A stretch of DNA of 64,000 nt from Blasia pusilla (taxonomy: Eukaryota; Marchantiophyta; Marchantiopsida; Blasiales), in the NCBI GenBank assembly GCA_050084515.1, contig CM114271.1, forward strand, positions 20,336,001 to 20,400,000. Reading direction: 5' to 3'. The notes below the pieces were generated by a model, which saw only the letters and a program-made list of their open reading frames with translations, searched no databases and had not been told where the DNA came from. The translations under genes were made by a program, and so were the position numbers. Below are positions 25,738 to 38,100 of the stretch, one piece after another; the stretch's first letter is position 1, and each line of letters starts with the position of its first letter.

Positions 25738-26519
25738 CTAGGTTTCCTCTAACCCGTCACACTCTAGTGCAAACGTCTTGCTCCATGCGGTCTGCACATG
25801 CTCAGTGGCTAAGCGTCGAAGCTCCTCAGTTGAGCCCCAAAGCGGCACCTCTCCTCCACGGACTAATGTGGCTACCATGACACTCCTCTCCATAGAAATT
25901 TTAGGAATGGTAGTATCCTCTGCATGGACATGTCCCTCAATCAAATCACTAGGCCAAGTGATGGCACTGCTAAATGCTGCTAAGGTCGCCATCTCTCCCG
26001 ACCATCGCTCGATCACTACACCTGTGAATCAAACGTGTAATGAGCTAAGGCGCCATCACTTGACTACCATCCTGGTCTGTAGGACGCTGACTCCTCCTAG
26101 CAATCCAAGAAAAACCCCATCGGTTATAACACTGCTCTACCAACCAAGATGTCGTAGGACTCTACATCAGTCACTATAGCCTTGGCTAGCACCACAGACT
26201 CATCAATAGGATGTCCCGGGCGAATCTTCACCACGATCTCCTGTCGGGTGATACACTTTGTGGTACTTGCTCCACCCAAGGATGTATGTATCCGGAATGG
26301 ACAACGCTCCACATCGGCTCTCGTCAAGCCCAACCCTCTAAACGATGCTTTCCCCAACATCAAGGGTTGCGCTCCTGAATCCAACAAGACGCGCTGTGGA
26401 CTAAAAGCTCTACCTCCGGGACTCACCAACTGGGAGACCTCTCCCCGGTTATCCACCAACTTAACACCAGGAGAAGCCATGGCTCGCTCTATCGGGGGTC
26501 TAGCGGGCATCTCCGCCAT
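25738..26519 (-). pseudogene. Aspartic protease and following spacer (copy 2)
   Basis: 26519-26124 has VLLDSGAQPLMLG, the protease active-site triad, then about 90 residues ending SYDILVGRAVL, the second conserved strand of pepsin-like retroviral proteases (ILVGxxVL). Beyond a frame change, 26016-25738 is a spacer (EHVQTAWSKTFALECDGLEE at its end) leading into the methyltransferase. Copy 1 has the same order at 10140-11123. It is broken by frameshifts on both sides. Confidence 0.75.
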
Positions 26520-26568
26520 CTTCGCAACCGCAGCCTACCATGAAATCTGACGTGGACGGCCTAAGCAT

Positions 26569-26817
26569 CTACTCCAAGGGCAGGTCCATCACCTCATGTG
26601 CAATCATCTCTGAACGTGATGCAAGAACTCCAACTCCACGCTCACATAGTGTAGCGGCCTGCTGGAAAACCTCGGTGGGCCTACCTCCCAACGTCATAAC
26701 ATCGGAAGTAGAAAATAAAGGAGTGCGGTACACAACAGTGGCCGCCCCCAACAACATGCTTGACACATGCTCCTCCTGAGCATCAACAATAGGAGTCGTC
26801 GCACTTGCTTCTCCCAT
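26569..26817 (-). pseudogene. Gag-protease spacer (copy 2)
   Basis: An 82-codon frame present in both copies (copy 1: 11123 region and 22320-22370). It holds VYRTPLFSxSDVMTLGG and a charged end before the protease. No domain is recognised. It spans the target site of the 9-bp-duplication insertion in copy 1. Confidence 0.5.
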
Positions 26818-26889
26818 TGCCCTCCGTGCTTATACACCAACAACATCACCAACTATCCGGGAACTCTGATCAAGACCCATTGATGGGGT

Positions 26890-28620
26890 CCTCATCGCCT
26901 CACACAATGTGAAGGACTAAGGAAGCCTGGTTTGTTTCTTGGCTTCTCCTGGTATGGATCCAACTCTGCCGTTGCTCCACACGTAACAACTACGGCGGCC
27001 TCCATTTGGGCAACTCTGCACATCCAACCACGATCCTCCATATCTCTTGCAGCTCCGTAAGACGTTGATGCCACGGATCCGGCATCGGATAACTCAATGC
27101 AATAGCATAAATTTGCTCTTGTAACTGCTATAGCTGTTGTATCTGAGCAGCCATCCCAACCTCACACCGAGCGTCTCCCTTGACGTGTCTAGGTGGTGTG
27201 ACTCTACCTCCTCCACGGGCAACTCCACCACCCTATCGGGCAACTCCAGCTCCTCGTCCCCCAACGGGATCACCTCGTGCACGACCTCTAGGCCCACCGG
27301 GACCGCTTACTCGCTCAAGTGCCCTCTCTGGCCCTCGGTCCTGGACGTAACTCAAGGTGTGTGTGTGACCTTACCTCTCACAATAGTCACACTGATAATC
27401 TCTTGGTGCACCACCATCTCCTCCATGCTGAGGCACACGTCCATGACCGTGACGAGTGCAATCACGTTGATGATGAGCTCCACCGCATGACCAACAGTAA
27501 TCATAGGCGGTTGCTATTGAGCCACATATGAAGGCGCAGGTCTGTGTGGCACGACCTCCCGAGATCCTCCTTGAGCTTGTGGTGCCACAGTCAACCTATC
27601 TCGGAGTCCACGTTGCTGCACTGGTGGTGAAGACAATCGTGACTGCTCCCGCCTAGAACCCCTCGTGGCTACGCTCTCCTCCGCCATGTTGCACTCAATG
27701 TTCTCAGCAATCTTAAAGACATCTCTCAACGTAGGGGAGGTGTTCATAAGAAGCACCCCTCCCGCACCCGTGTCCGTAGGGTCCGGTCCAACATTGCATA
27801 CCATGACTAGATAGCCTGAGCCTTTGTCACTCCCTGAGTGACGTTGATCAACCGGCGTAAGCGAGTGTAAGCCTCACGCAAACTCTCACCCGGGTGCCTC
27901 TTGAAGACGTGGATGCTCCAAAACTTCTCCGTTCGTACCCCTCGGTAGCTCGCCCTCAACTCAGCGAAAAACTCAACCACGGGGTTGAACCTAGGACAAA
28001 CCCGACTAGACGGTGCAACTGCTTCAGTGCGAGTGACCCCTCCTAAAACATCACTAGTGAAAGAGGAAGTATCCTCTCCCGACTCCTTGACCTCATCTGG
28101 GAATGGCTCCGTCCATGACACATAGTGTGGGTCATAGTAGAGTTGCCATGCCTCAATTTCTTGGGCATATCTGTGGGAGAACTCATGGTAATCGTCCATG
28201 GGCGCACCCTCAAAATGCTGGAACATACCATTCCATGATGTAAACGGGTTGAACTCTCTAGAGTTCCTAGCTTGCTGTGAGTCACACCAACTCCTAAACT
28301 CAACAATGAAGTCGTGTAGCTCTATATTGCCTACAACACCCAAAAACCTACGCTATCCTCTATCCCGGTCATCCATCTCGTACGCCCAACTGGTATGACC
28401 ACTCAATTAGGTACAATGGATCACAAACACACTCCTCTACACGCTTCCCCTCGTGTGAAGATGACACAGAAGGAGATCGAGGTGGTCTCTCACGTGGAGA
28501 CCCTCAAAACCTCGGACCACTCCCGGTAAACCCTCCAGAGCTACTCTCAGGTTCACTACCTTGCCTCTCAAAATTCTGAAAGGACACCGTGATGGCCCTC
28601 GTGGCCCTCGTGGCCCTCTC
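26890..28620 (-). pseudogene. Ty3/gypsy gag (copy 2)
   Basis: 28343-27807 is the capsid-like region, with WNGMFQHFEGAPMDDYHEF, EIEAWQLYYDPHYVSW and HPGESLREAYTRLRRL, matching the retrotransposon gag pattern. 27804-27514 continues. Two CCHC knuckles follow: CWSCGGAHHQRDC at 27458-27496, intact, and a second starting CDYCER near 27380 with a stop codon next to it. Upstream, 28620-28350 encodes a basic Pro/Gly/Arg-rich N-terminus. Several frame changes and stops disable it. Confidence 0.78.
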
Positions 28621-30209
28621 ACACAATCACTCCCAATCTTGCAAGTAATCCCTCAATCACTCAAACTAAACATGCGGCACTCAATCTACACTCTCTCACT
28701 AAGACATGTGTTGTGCGGCAACAAGGAGCGTGGTGCGGCAAATCAACTGATCTATCATCTCATCGACAAACCATCCTCAACTCTGGACATCCCACATAGA
28801 TCTATGTCCCCTAAACCCTTACATCATCGATGCTCTCAGCATCAACACGAAACCCAATATCCCAAATAACTTCCCAAGACCTAAAAATCCCTCACACGTG
28901 CAGGATAAGAGACCAGAATGGGTAACCTGACAATAATGTCGATGTCGCTCCTCGGAAACTACAAATCTCGATCCCAACTTGGCCGTGAAGATAACTCCTC
29001 CAATCAGCAAGTCGTACTTCTCTCGTACTGATGCTGCTCAAACCTCCTCGATGTACGGTGCAGGTCCAGTAGTCCGGTGCGGCACTGGCGGCACGGAATG
29101 ACTACAAATGGCACGGCACTTGGGAATGGGGTGTGACACTCTGTGGCATACCCTCCTCAATAAAAAATTCATACACTCTCCTCCTTAGTGAAGGAGCGGC
29201 TTTGTGATGGAGATGGTGCAGTGCGGCCACGAGCGGCACGAGGCAGCAATCGGCGGTGTGTTACGACTATCAGCGTAACGGCAGGATACTCGATCGTCGT
29301 CGAGCGGCTACTAATCACAACATAGCAGCATGAAATGAAAACTCAAACACCATAACGTGAGATTGCCTGCCATCACTGGTTGATGACGAAACTACAATGA
29401 TGGTGGCGGCCAAACCAAAGTACGTGGTGGCGGGGAAGTCAGAAAACCAACGGTCGTCGTGGAAGACCCTCCACTATGTAATGGTGGCAATGGCAACCAA
29501 GGGTGGACAATGGCCGAACACGGCTTTGAGTAGCACTAGGCGGCGGCGGCGGCCGACGGTGGACTGTTGACGGTGATGGTTGACCGTGGATGGTGACGGC
29601 GGACCGTTGACGATGAAGATGATGGTTGACCGTCGACAACGGATCATTGACGTTGACTATGACGACGACGGCTTTAGGGTTTGAACAATTTAACCCTAAA
29701 AAATTGCCTAGCAATGACAGTTTTGCAAGATTGACCATAATTTTTTTCTTACAACTCCAAATTGCGCATTGTCTTGCACAGCGTGCACAGCTTCACGATC
29801 TACGACGGCGGAAAAAAATATTTTGAATCGAACATTCGAGTAAAAAGTGGTCGGGACTATTGTAAAGCCCAATGTCTCTTTCTCCTACACAAGATTCGGG
29901 ATCGCTTCCACGCTGATTTCTCCCATAAAAATCTAAAACGTGTGAGAACACAAATCAGCTAGTTACATGGTGCTCTCGAGAGCACCGGCATGGAGCAATC
30001 CGCCCCCATACTCAATTCCTATCGAAAATTGGGCAGCGCTTCTGCGTGGCACTCTCCCGTACAAAAAATCAGCAAAGCAAAATAGCAAACTCGCATGGCT
30101 CTTGCTCCAGTGAGCACTCCCATGAGCCATGAAGTAGGAAACACGATCCCCCAACCTGCACCAAACATCGAGCAACCAGCAAGCTCCCCCATGAAGCTCT
30201 CTCATTCAG
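28621..30209 (-). other. Leader region between 5' LTR and gag (copy 2)
   Basis: About 1.6 kb without a clear protein. 29040-29670 is unusually GC-rich with repeated GGCGGC and TTGACGGTG units. I could not find a standard initiator-tRNA primer-binding site next to the LTR; the nearby sequence may be another insertion or rearranged leader. Confidence 0.4.
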
Positions 30210-30717
30210 TCATTCTCTCTTTGTAAAATAAGATCCAATCTCTCTCACAACACCATAGTTCTTACATGTCTCTCTCAATGTCAAACCAAACCCATTCTCC
30301 TAATGAGAGGCTTGGATTACACTCACAAGGCAAGTAAGCTCCATCGCCTCATGCCAAGAGGTTCAACAAAGAGAGAATGAGCTCTCACACTCTCTCTCCT
30401 TGAGGTATACCCCTCTCCTCTCCCAAGCTCTCTCCATGGTAACCTATGCTCCCGAGTCACCTCCTTGGCTCTTGACCTGATGTAAGAGGTCAAAGGCCAT
30501 TTACCAAAAATATAAAGTCGATCATATACTCAAAATGGTACTTACCTAAAATAGTAAGTTTCACAATATGGCTCCAAATGAGCCGAACGAAGGGGAAACC
30601 TGCTCTCTCAGGTTTCTTGAAGCCGCAATAGGTCATCCTCGACCTCTTGAGCCTGTTCTCCACTACTCGCGAAGGCGCTTTACTAGATCTCACCTATCTA
30701 TCCTAGAAGACGTGACA
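30210..30717 (-). repeat. LTR (copy B, 5' LTR of the complex)
   Basis: Aligns with 4948-5463 of LTR A and with LTR C. Its minus-strand start is TGTCACGTCTTCTAGG at 30717. Homology fades near 30210, so about 130 bases of the 3' end of this LTR are missing or replaced. It lies upstream of gag, as a 5' LTR should. Confidence 0.75.
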
Positions 30718-30729
30718 CATCTCTCTTCT

Positions 30730-31003
30730 TTGACCGTTTATCCCACGCCCTAAATGATTCGAGGATAATATTCATCCTCCATAATTTCCTCAAATAGTAG
30801 GAGATCACGAAGAATCTGAAGTGGAACGTATTTTCAAGAAACGCACTCGAGGAACTTATCACCAACGAGTCAAATATTTGGTCCAATGGAAAGGATATCC
30901 AGTATTTGAAGCCACATGGGAACCCTCAACCAACTTGGCCAATGCACTATTAATAGTGAAAGTTCTCACAACGAGGACATTGTGTCTTAAATGGGGGAAG
31001 ATT
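30730..31003 (+). pseudogene. Chromovirus 3' end: chromodomain and polypurine tract
   Basis: Plus-strand 30811-30960 encodes EVERIFKKRTRG, then VKYLVQWKGYPVFEATWEP and NL, an unmistakable chromodomain of plant chromovirus integrases; these bind modified histone tails. About 40 bases on is ATGGGGGAAG, a polypurine tract, followed by TGTAACC at 31004, the start of an LTR. The integrase upstream is cut off by LTR B. This is a different gypsy lineage from the methyltransferase family and lies in the opposite orientation. Confidence 0.8.
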
Positions 31004-31400
31004 TGTAACCATCTTTTGTTAGTCATAGTTAAGTTAGAATCTATGACATGTAGTGCATAAGGGAGAAAGAAGCAACCAAAAAGAGAAAAGGTAAAAAATA
31101 TGAGATAAGGACGAGATTGGGGAAGATGAGATACGGATATTAGAATCCTAAGAAGATCCTCTCATGCCATGAGAATAAGACACATGGCATAAGGATAAGA
31201 AGAGCGAATTTATCTTCAATGTACCTATCTTTAGGTATATAAAGGAATAATAGAGGCCTTGAGGGGCATTCCTTTGAGCAACTCTAGAGTGGTTTTGTGA
31301 GTTGGAAAGTTATAATGACACTCATATCTCAAAGAAGGATAGAAAAGCATGAGATCTACCCTTAAGCTTCAATAGAATTTACTACAAAGACCTAGTAGAT
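31004..31400 (+). repeat. Chromovirus 3' LTR (right edge approximate)
   Basis: Begins TGTAACC right after the polypurine tract and contains a strong TATA box (31236-31244). The right end is not defined, because no second copy is in the window. Confidence 0.55.
31236..31244 (+). promoter_or_regulatory. TATA box of the chromovirus LTR
   Basis: TATATAAAG, about 230 bases into the LTR, a normal place for the U3 promoter. Confidence 0.55.
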
Positions 31401-32371
31401 TGGCTTGCAAGCCAACAAGATGTAGACCTAGAGAGCATGGGAGTATTATGCTTTGACATATTTGGTCTCCCTGATCTTAATGATGATGTTATCATATTAT
31501 CACATTATGCAAGTATTTTTACCCCCAATATGGAAGTAGTCTCGAGAGTGAAATATAAATGGACTTCATCGTTTGACTAGTGGCCATGGAGGTACAAGTC
31601 CTTATGAATATCCTATAGAAGAGGGAACTCTTCATGCAACCCAAAGTCCATCCATCGCTCCCACAGGTCTATCCACAATCTTCAAACCTTGATCAATCCC
31701 TAGACCCCCGGCCTCGATCATAAACCCTAACGTCACCACAAACCTACCCGCTCGTGTAGCCCTATTGTGGCTCCAATCAAGGACTATGGTCGGGGGAAGA
31801 GTTGTTTTAGGAATCCTACCCTAACCCTCCGCCTTAATTAACCCTAAATAGTGGCCATAGTCCGATGTGTGGTGTGGCCATTAGATCACAAAGGGAATGA
31901 TCCAACAAGGGAGATATCGATGCCCTTAGGCATTCCACTGCCTTTCCCAACTTCTCACATTCGCTTCCCTCCCTTCGGGCCTACCCGGCCCTTTGTCCCA
32001 CTCTCCCCTCATTTTGTTCCTTCCTTCCAATCGCTTGTATTCCCCTGACTAATTGCGTTGTACTCGTCCCCATTGCTCTTCTCTCATATCTACTCCAACC
32101 AAGGTTGCATGGGCTCAAGCATGGTTGTTGAGCCCGCCATGTGGAGGCACAGCCACAGATTGTGTGTGCCACAAAACCGATGCGGGCTTGGCGAGCTCGG
32201 GTCTACGCTACGTGCTCATGGACGGGCTCAAAAGCGGGCTAGGGGCATCCGAGTGGCATGTACGTGGACATGTCCATTTTCGTGCAACCTAGCTTGGCTA
32301 CAACTCACTTGACTCCATCTGCTTTCCTCTTGTCTCCACTCTTGCTCGCTCATATATTCATACGCTTGTGT
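31401..32371. other. Unassigned; possible small MITE-like unit
   Basis: No gene. CAAGGTTGCATGGG at about 32099 and the inverse GTGCAACCTAGCTTGG ending near 32299 resemble the ends of the repeat that follows. Confidence 0.35.
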
Positions 32372-32920
32372 CAAGGTTGCATGGAAACGTAAAAGTCTAT
32401 CCATGGGACGGATATGCCTAGCCGACACCTAACCTTGCTAAGTAGACCTAGGCTGACAAAGCCCGCACTTGTTGCAGGGCAGGGTCGTGCAACAAGCGGA
32501 CCCGCCTTGCAAGCAAACTCGTGCAGGGCCTGCATGGCACAGTGAAAGTCCATAGGGGGCCTGCGGAGAGCCTGCCCAAAGCCCGCAGGAGGCCTCTTAT
32601 GGGCTTCCAGTCCACCATGCAAGCCGTGAGCAAGCCGTGAGCCCACCATGCGGGCTTGGCCCCCATCGGCCCATTGGGTCGGAGCCCGCCCAATGGGGGC
32701 CAAGACTGCCTTGCGGGCAAGGTTGCAAGCCCAAGCGGGCCACGTAATGGGTCTAGGCTCCATCATCCCTGGTCTACGCGGCAAGCTTCGGGCGGGTTTG
32801 GGTGCGGGCCGCGGGTACCCAAGCCCGCACAGAATGCCATGGATATGTGCGTTCATAGGAAAGATAGAAGTCTGCGGATATGGATATGTCTGTGGACACA
32901 AAATTTGTCTATGTGCAACC
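32372..32920. repeat. GC-rich repeat with CAAGGTTGCA inverted ends
   Basis: Begins CAAGGTTGCATGGAAACG and ends TCTATGTGCAACC, its approximate inverse. The interior is full of GCGGGC / GCCCGC words that open long false frames on both strands. The same style of sequence occurs at 54894-55153 and from 62250. Confidence 0.45.
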
Positions 32921-35137
32921 GTGGGTTGTGTGCTCGTGCGCCTTGATGCTGGTGGGATCCATGAGATCATGGCTTGAGAGCGCACTCATGATTGTATACG
33001 TCTTCCTTGTCCTTCCCTAAGAGCTTGAGTGTTCCTTATATGCCTTTGTGGTGGATTGGTGGGGAGTCTTTTTCATCAAATCTCTCTCTCATCGATGGCC
33101 AAACGTGTAATTGTACCTTCTTGCTCAAAACCCACGCTACACGAGTTTGAGGTGCTTGTGTAGCATAGCTGCAATGACATCACAACTTGCCTTTTTGTAG
33201 GTGCAGTCATACTTACGTTCATAGCCGAGCTCATACTTGTTCTAACCACGTTACAAAGTAGTTCATAGTTGAGGCACTCTTGGCTACTTGTGCATCTGCA
33301 TTCCTAGCTGCTTGTGCATTGCTTTCGCACTCATAGTTGTAGCTCTTCAATTTTAGATGCAAAGTAGGTGTGTTTGACATTACGAATGGGGGTGAGGATT
33401 CATAGCCAAGCGCATTCATGCAACAATGTTACAAAGTACTTGAGTCCCTTTGCGCATCACCATAGTCTGGAGCTTGTGAAGGACTCAACTACATGCTCCA
33501 AGAAGGAGTGATGTCTTCGAGTGGATTTTTATAGTCACTCACTAGGGTAGATTTATTGAGAGGGGTGGAAGACCATTTGTTGCCTTCCAAAAGTGAAATA
33601 TCTCCATGCTTTACCCCGTAATCATGGTTGTACCAAAACAGACAAGTCCTTCCTTAGGGACGGACATGGGTTCCAAGAGATGGGACCCACTTTTTTAGGC
33701 CATGATGGAAGGCAAAGCAAAGGATGAGAGGAGCATTGAGCAATGAAGAAATGGAGGAGTATGGAACATTGAGGCAAGTAAGAGAAATGAGAAAGAAGGG
33801 AAAAGAGAGACCCACAAATCCTTCCATAAGAAGGATATAAATTCACCCTGCCCGTGATACTTATTCGATGAAACTACAACCATTTGGCAACGGTTCATGG
33901 CAAATAAGGCTTCATGATGAACCCAGACTCCGCTTACATCCCATCCCGTGCTGCGAAGTACAAACCTGCCAGAGGTGTTCGACGTATGTTCTGGTGCAGT
34001 TCTAAGTGACGATTAGCCTAGAGGCGCAGGGTGTGGAATCATCGGATGATGGTGCTCTACATTGAGGTGCAACACTTGGAAGTTTTGGAAGGAAAGAAGA
34101 TCGAGATGGATGTATGATGACGGACGGTGGGGCCGTGATTGTGAGGACTGTGATGAATAGTCCAGACAAACACTCAAAAGAAAAGCCAAGGGAGGAAGCG
34201 GAACACCGACGGAAGGCAGTGAAAGGCGCTTCACTTTCGGGAGGAGATCGACAGAATCTTGGACAGTAGATCAGAAGGAGCTCCTGAAGAGCGGTCGCGA
34301 GAAACCGTCCACGTTTGCGTGTATAAACATGGGAGTCTCCAGGAACATATAACACTTGTTCAATCAATTTGACGAGCGGTGGGCCTCCGCAATGGATGTA
34401 AATATATTATTGGCCACTCCTCGAATCCGAGCGTCACCTTAGCTTTGTTCAAACAGAATCTTCGACTTCTACTTGTCACGTGAAGGATCCACATGCCACA
34501 GCTGGAAGCATCACCATTCGCCAAGTCTGAATCTTTCCTACTTTTCCCGGAGGCTGGCAGGAAGCATGCGCGTGCATGCGGTTGTTATCTACAACTGACA
34601 AGTCATAGACATAAATGTCGAAATTTCGACATTATTGGTTTCCCACTCGTATGATGCCATGTTATAATGACTCCTGCTACTTTAATTCCTCACAGCTGGA
34701 AAGGAAGTGAGCTCTCCTTCAATTTTTGCCACTCGTCGAGATGAAGCAACCACACTTCGATCGCTTAGAAGCGTCTCTCCTACATATTACACGAATCATC
34801 TACTTTCGGCTAGCTGCATGCCTTCGCGCGTCAACGTACCTCCGCGCAGCTAGGCGGGTAGGTGCTCACTTATACTATGACCCGTTTACGTGCATGTAGA
34901 TTTTCCCACTGGGGCCGTCGCAGGGGGGATGCACCGGTGCCGCTCCGATGCCGCTGTAGTCTATCTGGAGCTCCTTCCGGGCGTGAACTAGTTCCGAGTG
35001 GGAACGAACAGAGTACTCTCGAGAGTTGTAGGTAGCTTACCAGTACGCGGCGGGTTAATTAATGGCAGCGATGACGAACGAAAGCAAATTAAGTTGTGAT
35101 GGCGCATGATATCTGGTCTGACAGAATGTGATCGTGA
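32921..35137. other. Unassigned DNA
   Basis: No recognised protein, RNA or complete repeat. A CATAG- and AGCT-containing low-complexity stretch lies at 33210-33430, and a repeat-end-like CATGGTTGTACC near 33624. From about 34,000 composition becomes more balanced, marking the low-repeat region around the neprosin gene. Confidence 0.4.
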
Positions 35138-38100
35138 TCATGGCCGAGCTTTGATATTATGACGGCAGATCGAAGAGTAGCCTTTTCCGCCGAAGTAGAA
35201 ATGAGAACCCCAGTCGGTGTAGTTGGAGCCGAGTATGGCGTTATAGCAGTATGGGGCCTCTGGCTTCCCGAGGTAAAGGCGAGCGTCCCGGAGCTCGTGG
35301 TGTTTGTCTATTACCTGAATGTTGCGTTGGTAGGCAGCAAACTTGTGCCCTGCTGAAGGGTGGAGACCACTTCCCATCTGGGTCTTGGTGTGTCGGTAAC
35401 CATCGGCTTCCTCGTCGTCGATTATTTCTCCACCAAATTCGATGTAACTTGCGGATTTGCGCAGCTGACCGGTGAATATCTCGGATGGCCAGTAGCCTAC
35501 AGGTTCGCCGTTGAGCTGCAGCCACCAGTTTCCACTCACTTTGTCCTGTTCCATTTGTTCATGAATTCCACATGTGTATACGTAATTAGAATACGAGAGC
35601 CTCGGGCCATTAGTTGAGCCAGGGCGTGGTCAGATCGTTCATTATTTGCTTCAAAGTCTCGTAAAGTTGAAACTGATCCCCCTCCAAAAGGTCATTTGGA
35701 GAGAGGGAGCCAGAGTTTCATAATGCTTGAACTGAAACTCTGCAGGGGACATCTATTTACCTATTCTTCGTGTTCCTGGACACTGGGATAGAGAGACAAA
35801 GAATTTCATTTCCACACCTAACTTCCGTGCATATCTAATTTACGGTCAGAGCTGAGTTATGAGCAATGCAGTCGGAGGAATACAGTTTGTCTCTTTCTGG
35901 AAACAAAGCGATGGCCAACCATTCAACGCCGCAAGCCTTCAGATGGCGTCCTTGCGCAGAGGGACGAAGAATTCCCCCCGCCTGGACTCGTGAGCCTTTC
36001 AAGCCCAGTTCCCTTTACAATGGGATTAGGCTACGGTGCAAATGAGAAGTGCCGTAAGGGGTTGTGGGCAAAAAGCTGAAATCCGAATTTCGAAACCAAA
36101 GATATCCGCTTGTTGGAATCTACACTTTGCAGAAAGTTCTCAAAAGTGGAGAGCGCTAGGGGCTCGCAAGTGAGGCACGTGCTTTATGACAGATCCCGGG
36201 CACGTGCTAAGTTCTAGAGCTCGGATTCATCCATACACATAGATGGCTACGGGATTCTTCGTCACATGGTCCAACCCTATGCGAAAATTAACTTGTTTAG
36301 CACTCAAAGGTGGAAACAGGAGGCTTACCTTGAACACAAAAAGATCAATCTCGTACTGTGTGGAGTTAAATTTTGAGCTGGGTGTGAAGGAACCACCCAC
36401 GACCACTTTGTTGCTGACTTGCACAAATCCTGAACAGTATAAGTTGTAGCATCCTGTGACGTTATACGCATCTGCCTGCTCACAATCCGCAATACAATTC
36501 TTGATCTGATCAGATTTCCCTTACCAAAAAGGTCGTTCACCGAGCACCAACAACTTCCCTTTTCAAGACTCTGGACCGGATATATTTCTGCAATGCGGTG
36601 GGTGAGGCCGTCAAGAGTTACACCCTTGTCGTCGAATTACAAGTCGTCATGAATGCAAGCCATAGTCTTCATGAGCTTAACAGAGAGCTAGATTCCTGTC
36701 CGACGGACAGAGTTTAGCTATCTTTGAAGGTTGAGATCTGGTTTCTCAAGAGTCCTCTCTACTTGTGAAGGCTATTGACCGGGAAGGCTTCAATAGTGGA
36801 GCCCGGAATCCGAGCTTAGCCTGGCCAAAGAGCTACAATCTGGAGCTCTGATAGTATAGAGATGGACCACGCATGTAGAATCAATCACTTGTAAGCGGAT
36901 GGAGTGCTCCCACGTTAGCATAGTTACATGTATGTAGCTTCTAACTGGTTTCCGTGCACAAGCTTTGCAAGATATCGAGCGAGCGAGCGAGAGAGCGAGT
37001 CCTTAAGCAAGCAAGCAGGCAAGATCCATAGAACCACGTATCGGAAAGCCTTAAATCTAGCACATGGACGACTGACCCTCGGGATGTCGAGTCAGCGACG
37101 TGTAAGTGAAGAGAATACACCGGCTACATGCGATTTTGCATAAAGTTCTAGATAGTTAGCTGGTGCACGCGGCTGCCTTGTCGACGTCTTTGCAAACTCA
37201 GCAATGGGCCCACTGCAGCTGCCGGCGACTGCCAGTGGAATCATTACTGAGTGAGTTTGGGAACTTGTCGCTAGTGATTACGATCAAGAGAAAATGAGAG
37301 AGAGGGAGGGAAGGAGGGTGAGGGACACAGAGAGATAGAGGGCACACCGTCCAGAAGATGAAAAGGCGTGGTAGATTATCACCGTACAGGCCTTCGAATA
37401 CCTGCAGCACAGGCCACAGGGCCAACGTCGTCATTAATCGATCTTCAAGCTGGAGCTAAGCACCATCATTTTTAGACAAATACTCCCACGATTATTACGA
37501 ACGTAAATGTATGATTGCTCTAACTGGCTAGTAATTACTAGCATCGATCGATATCAGTTTATTTTTCGGAGCTCCTGGAATCATGACATTACAGCGTTCC
37601 ATCAAAACAGCACCAAGTCCGTCATGGTACAGGTAGATCTCCACAAACGGACTCCCTATATCCCACAGCCATGTTTATTGAGGCCGATTCAACATGCATG
37701 TACGCGATTACTTACAGCTGGCTTTCAATTCAACAAATCAGCTGTTGATGATCTGCACATCAGTCGCCGCTAGCAAACGACTGATGCTCGAAATACTCGT
37801 CGTGGTTGAACTCAACATTGAAGTCTCTAAAGATAATGTAAGATTATGAAAGATCGACTTATTCAATCCGAATCCGTGTTGCATTAGTACATGGGATCAT
37901 TAGTACTCATTTACTTGTAATTTTCACTAGTGGACTAGTCCGCAGCTACGTATACGGATCTACATGTGGACCCTCTAGCACTAAATATGTACGGCCAAGG
38001 TCTACATTTGAATATGGCGCCAGTGTTGTTCCCCACGAGCGGCTGGAAGTATGTTCAACGTGGAATCAAAGCAAGTTCAAACTTCTAGCGTGGCCCAATA

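Noticed and set aside
28437-28622. Arg-Gly-Pro repeat protein
   Set aside because: Read as the basic N-terminus of the copy 2 gag in a shifted frame, not a separate gene.
32371-32985. 204-codon minus frame and its plus-strand partners
   Set aside because: GC-rich repeat sequence opens frames on both strands at once; no domain.
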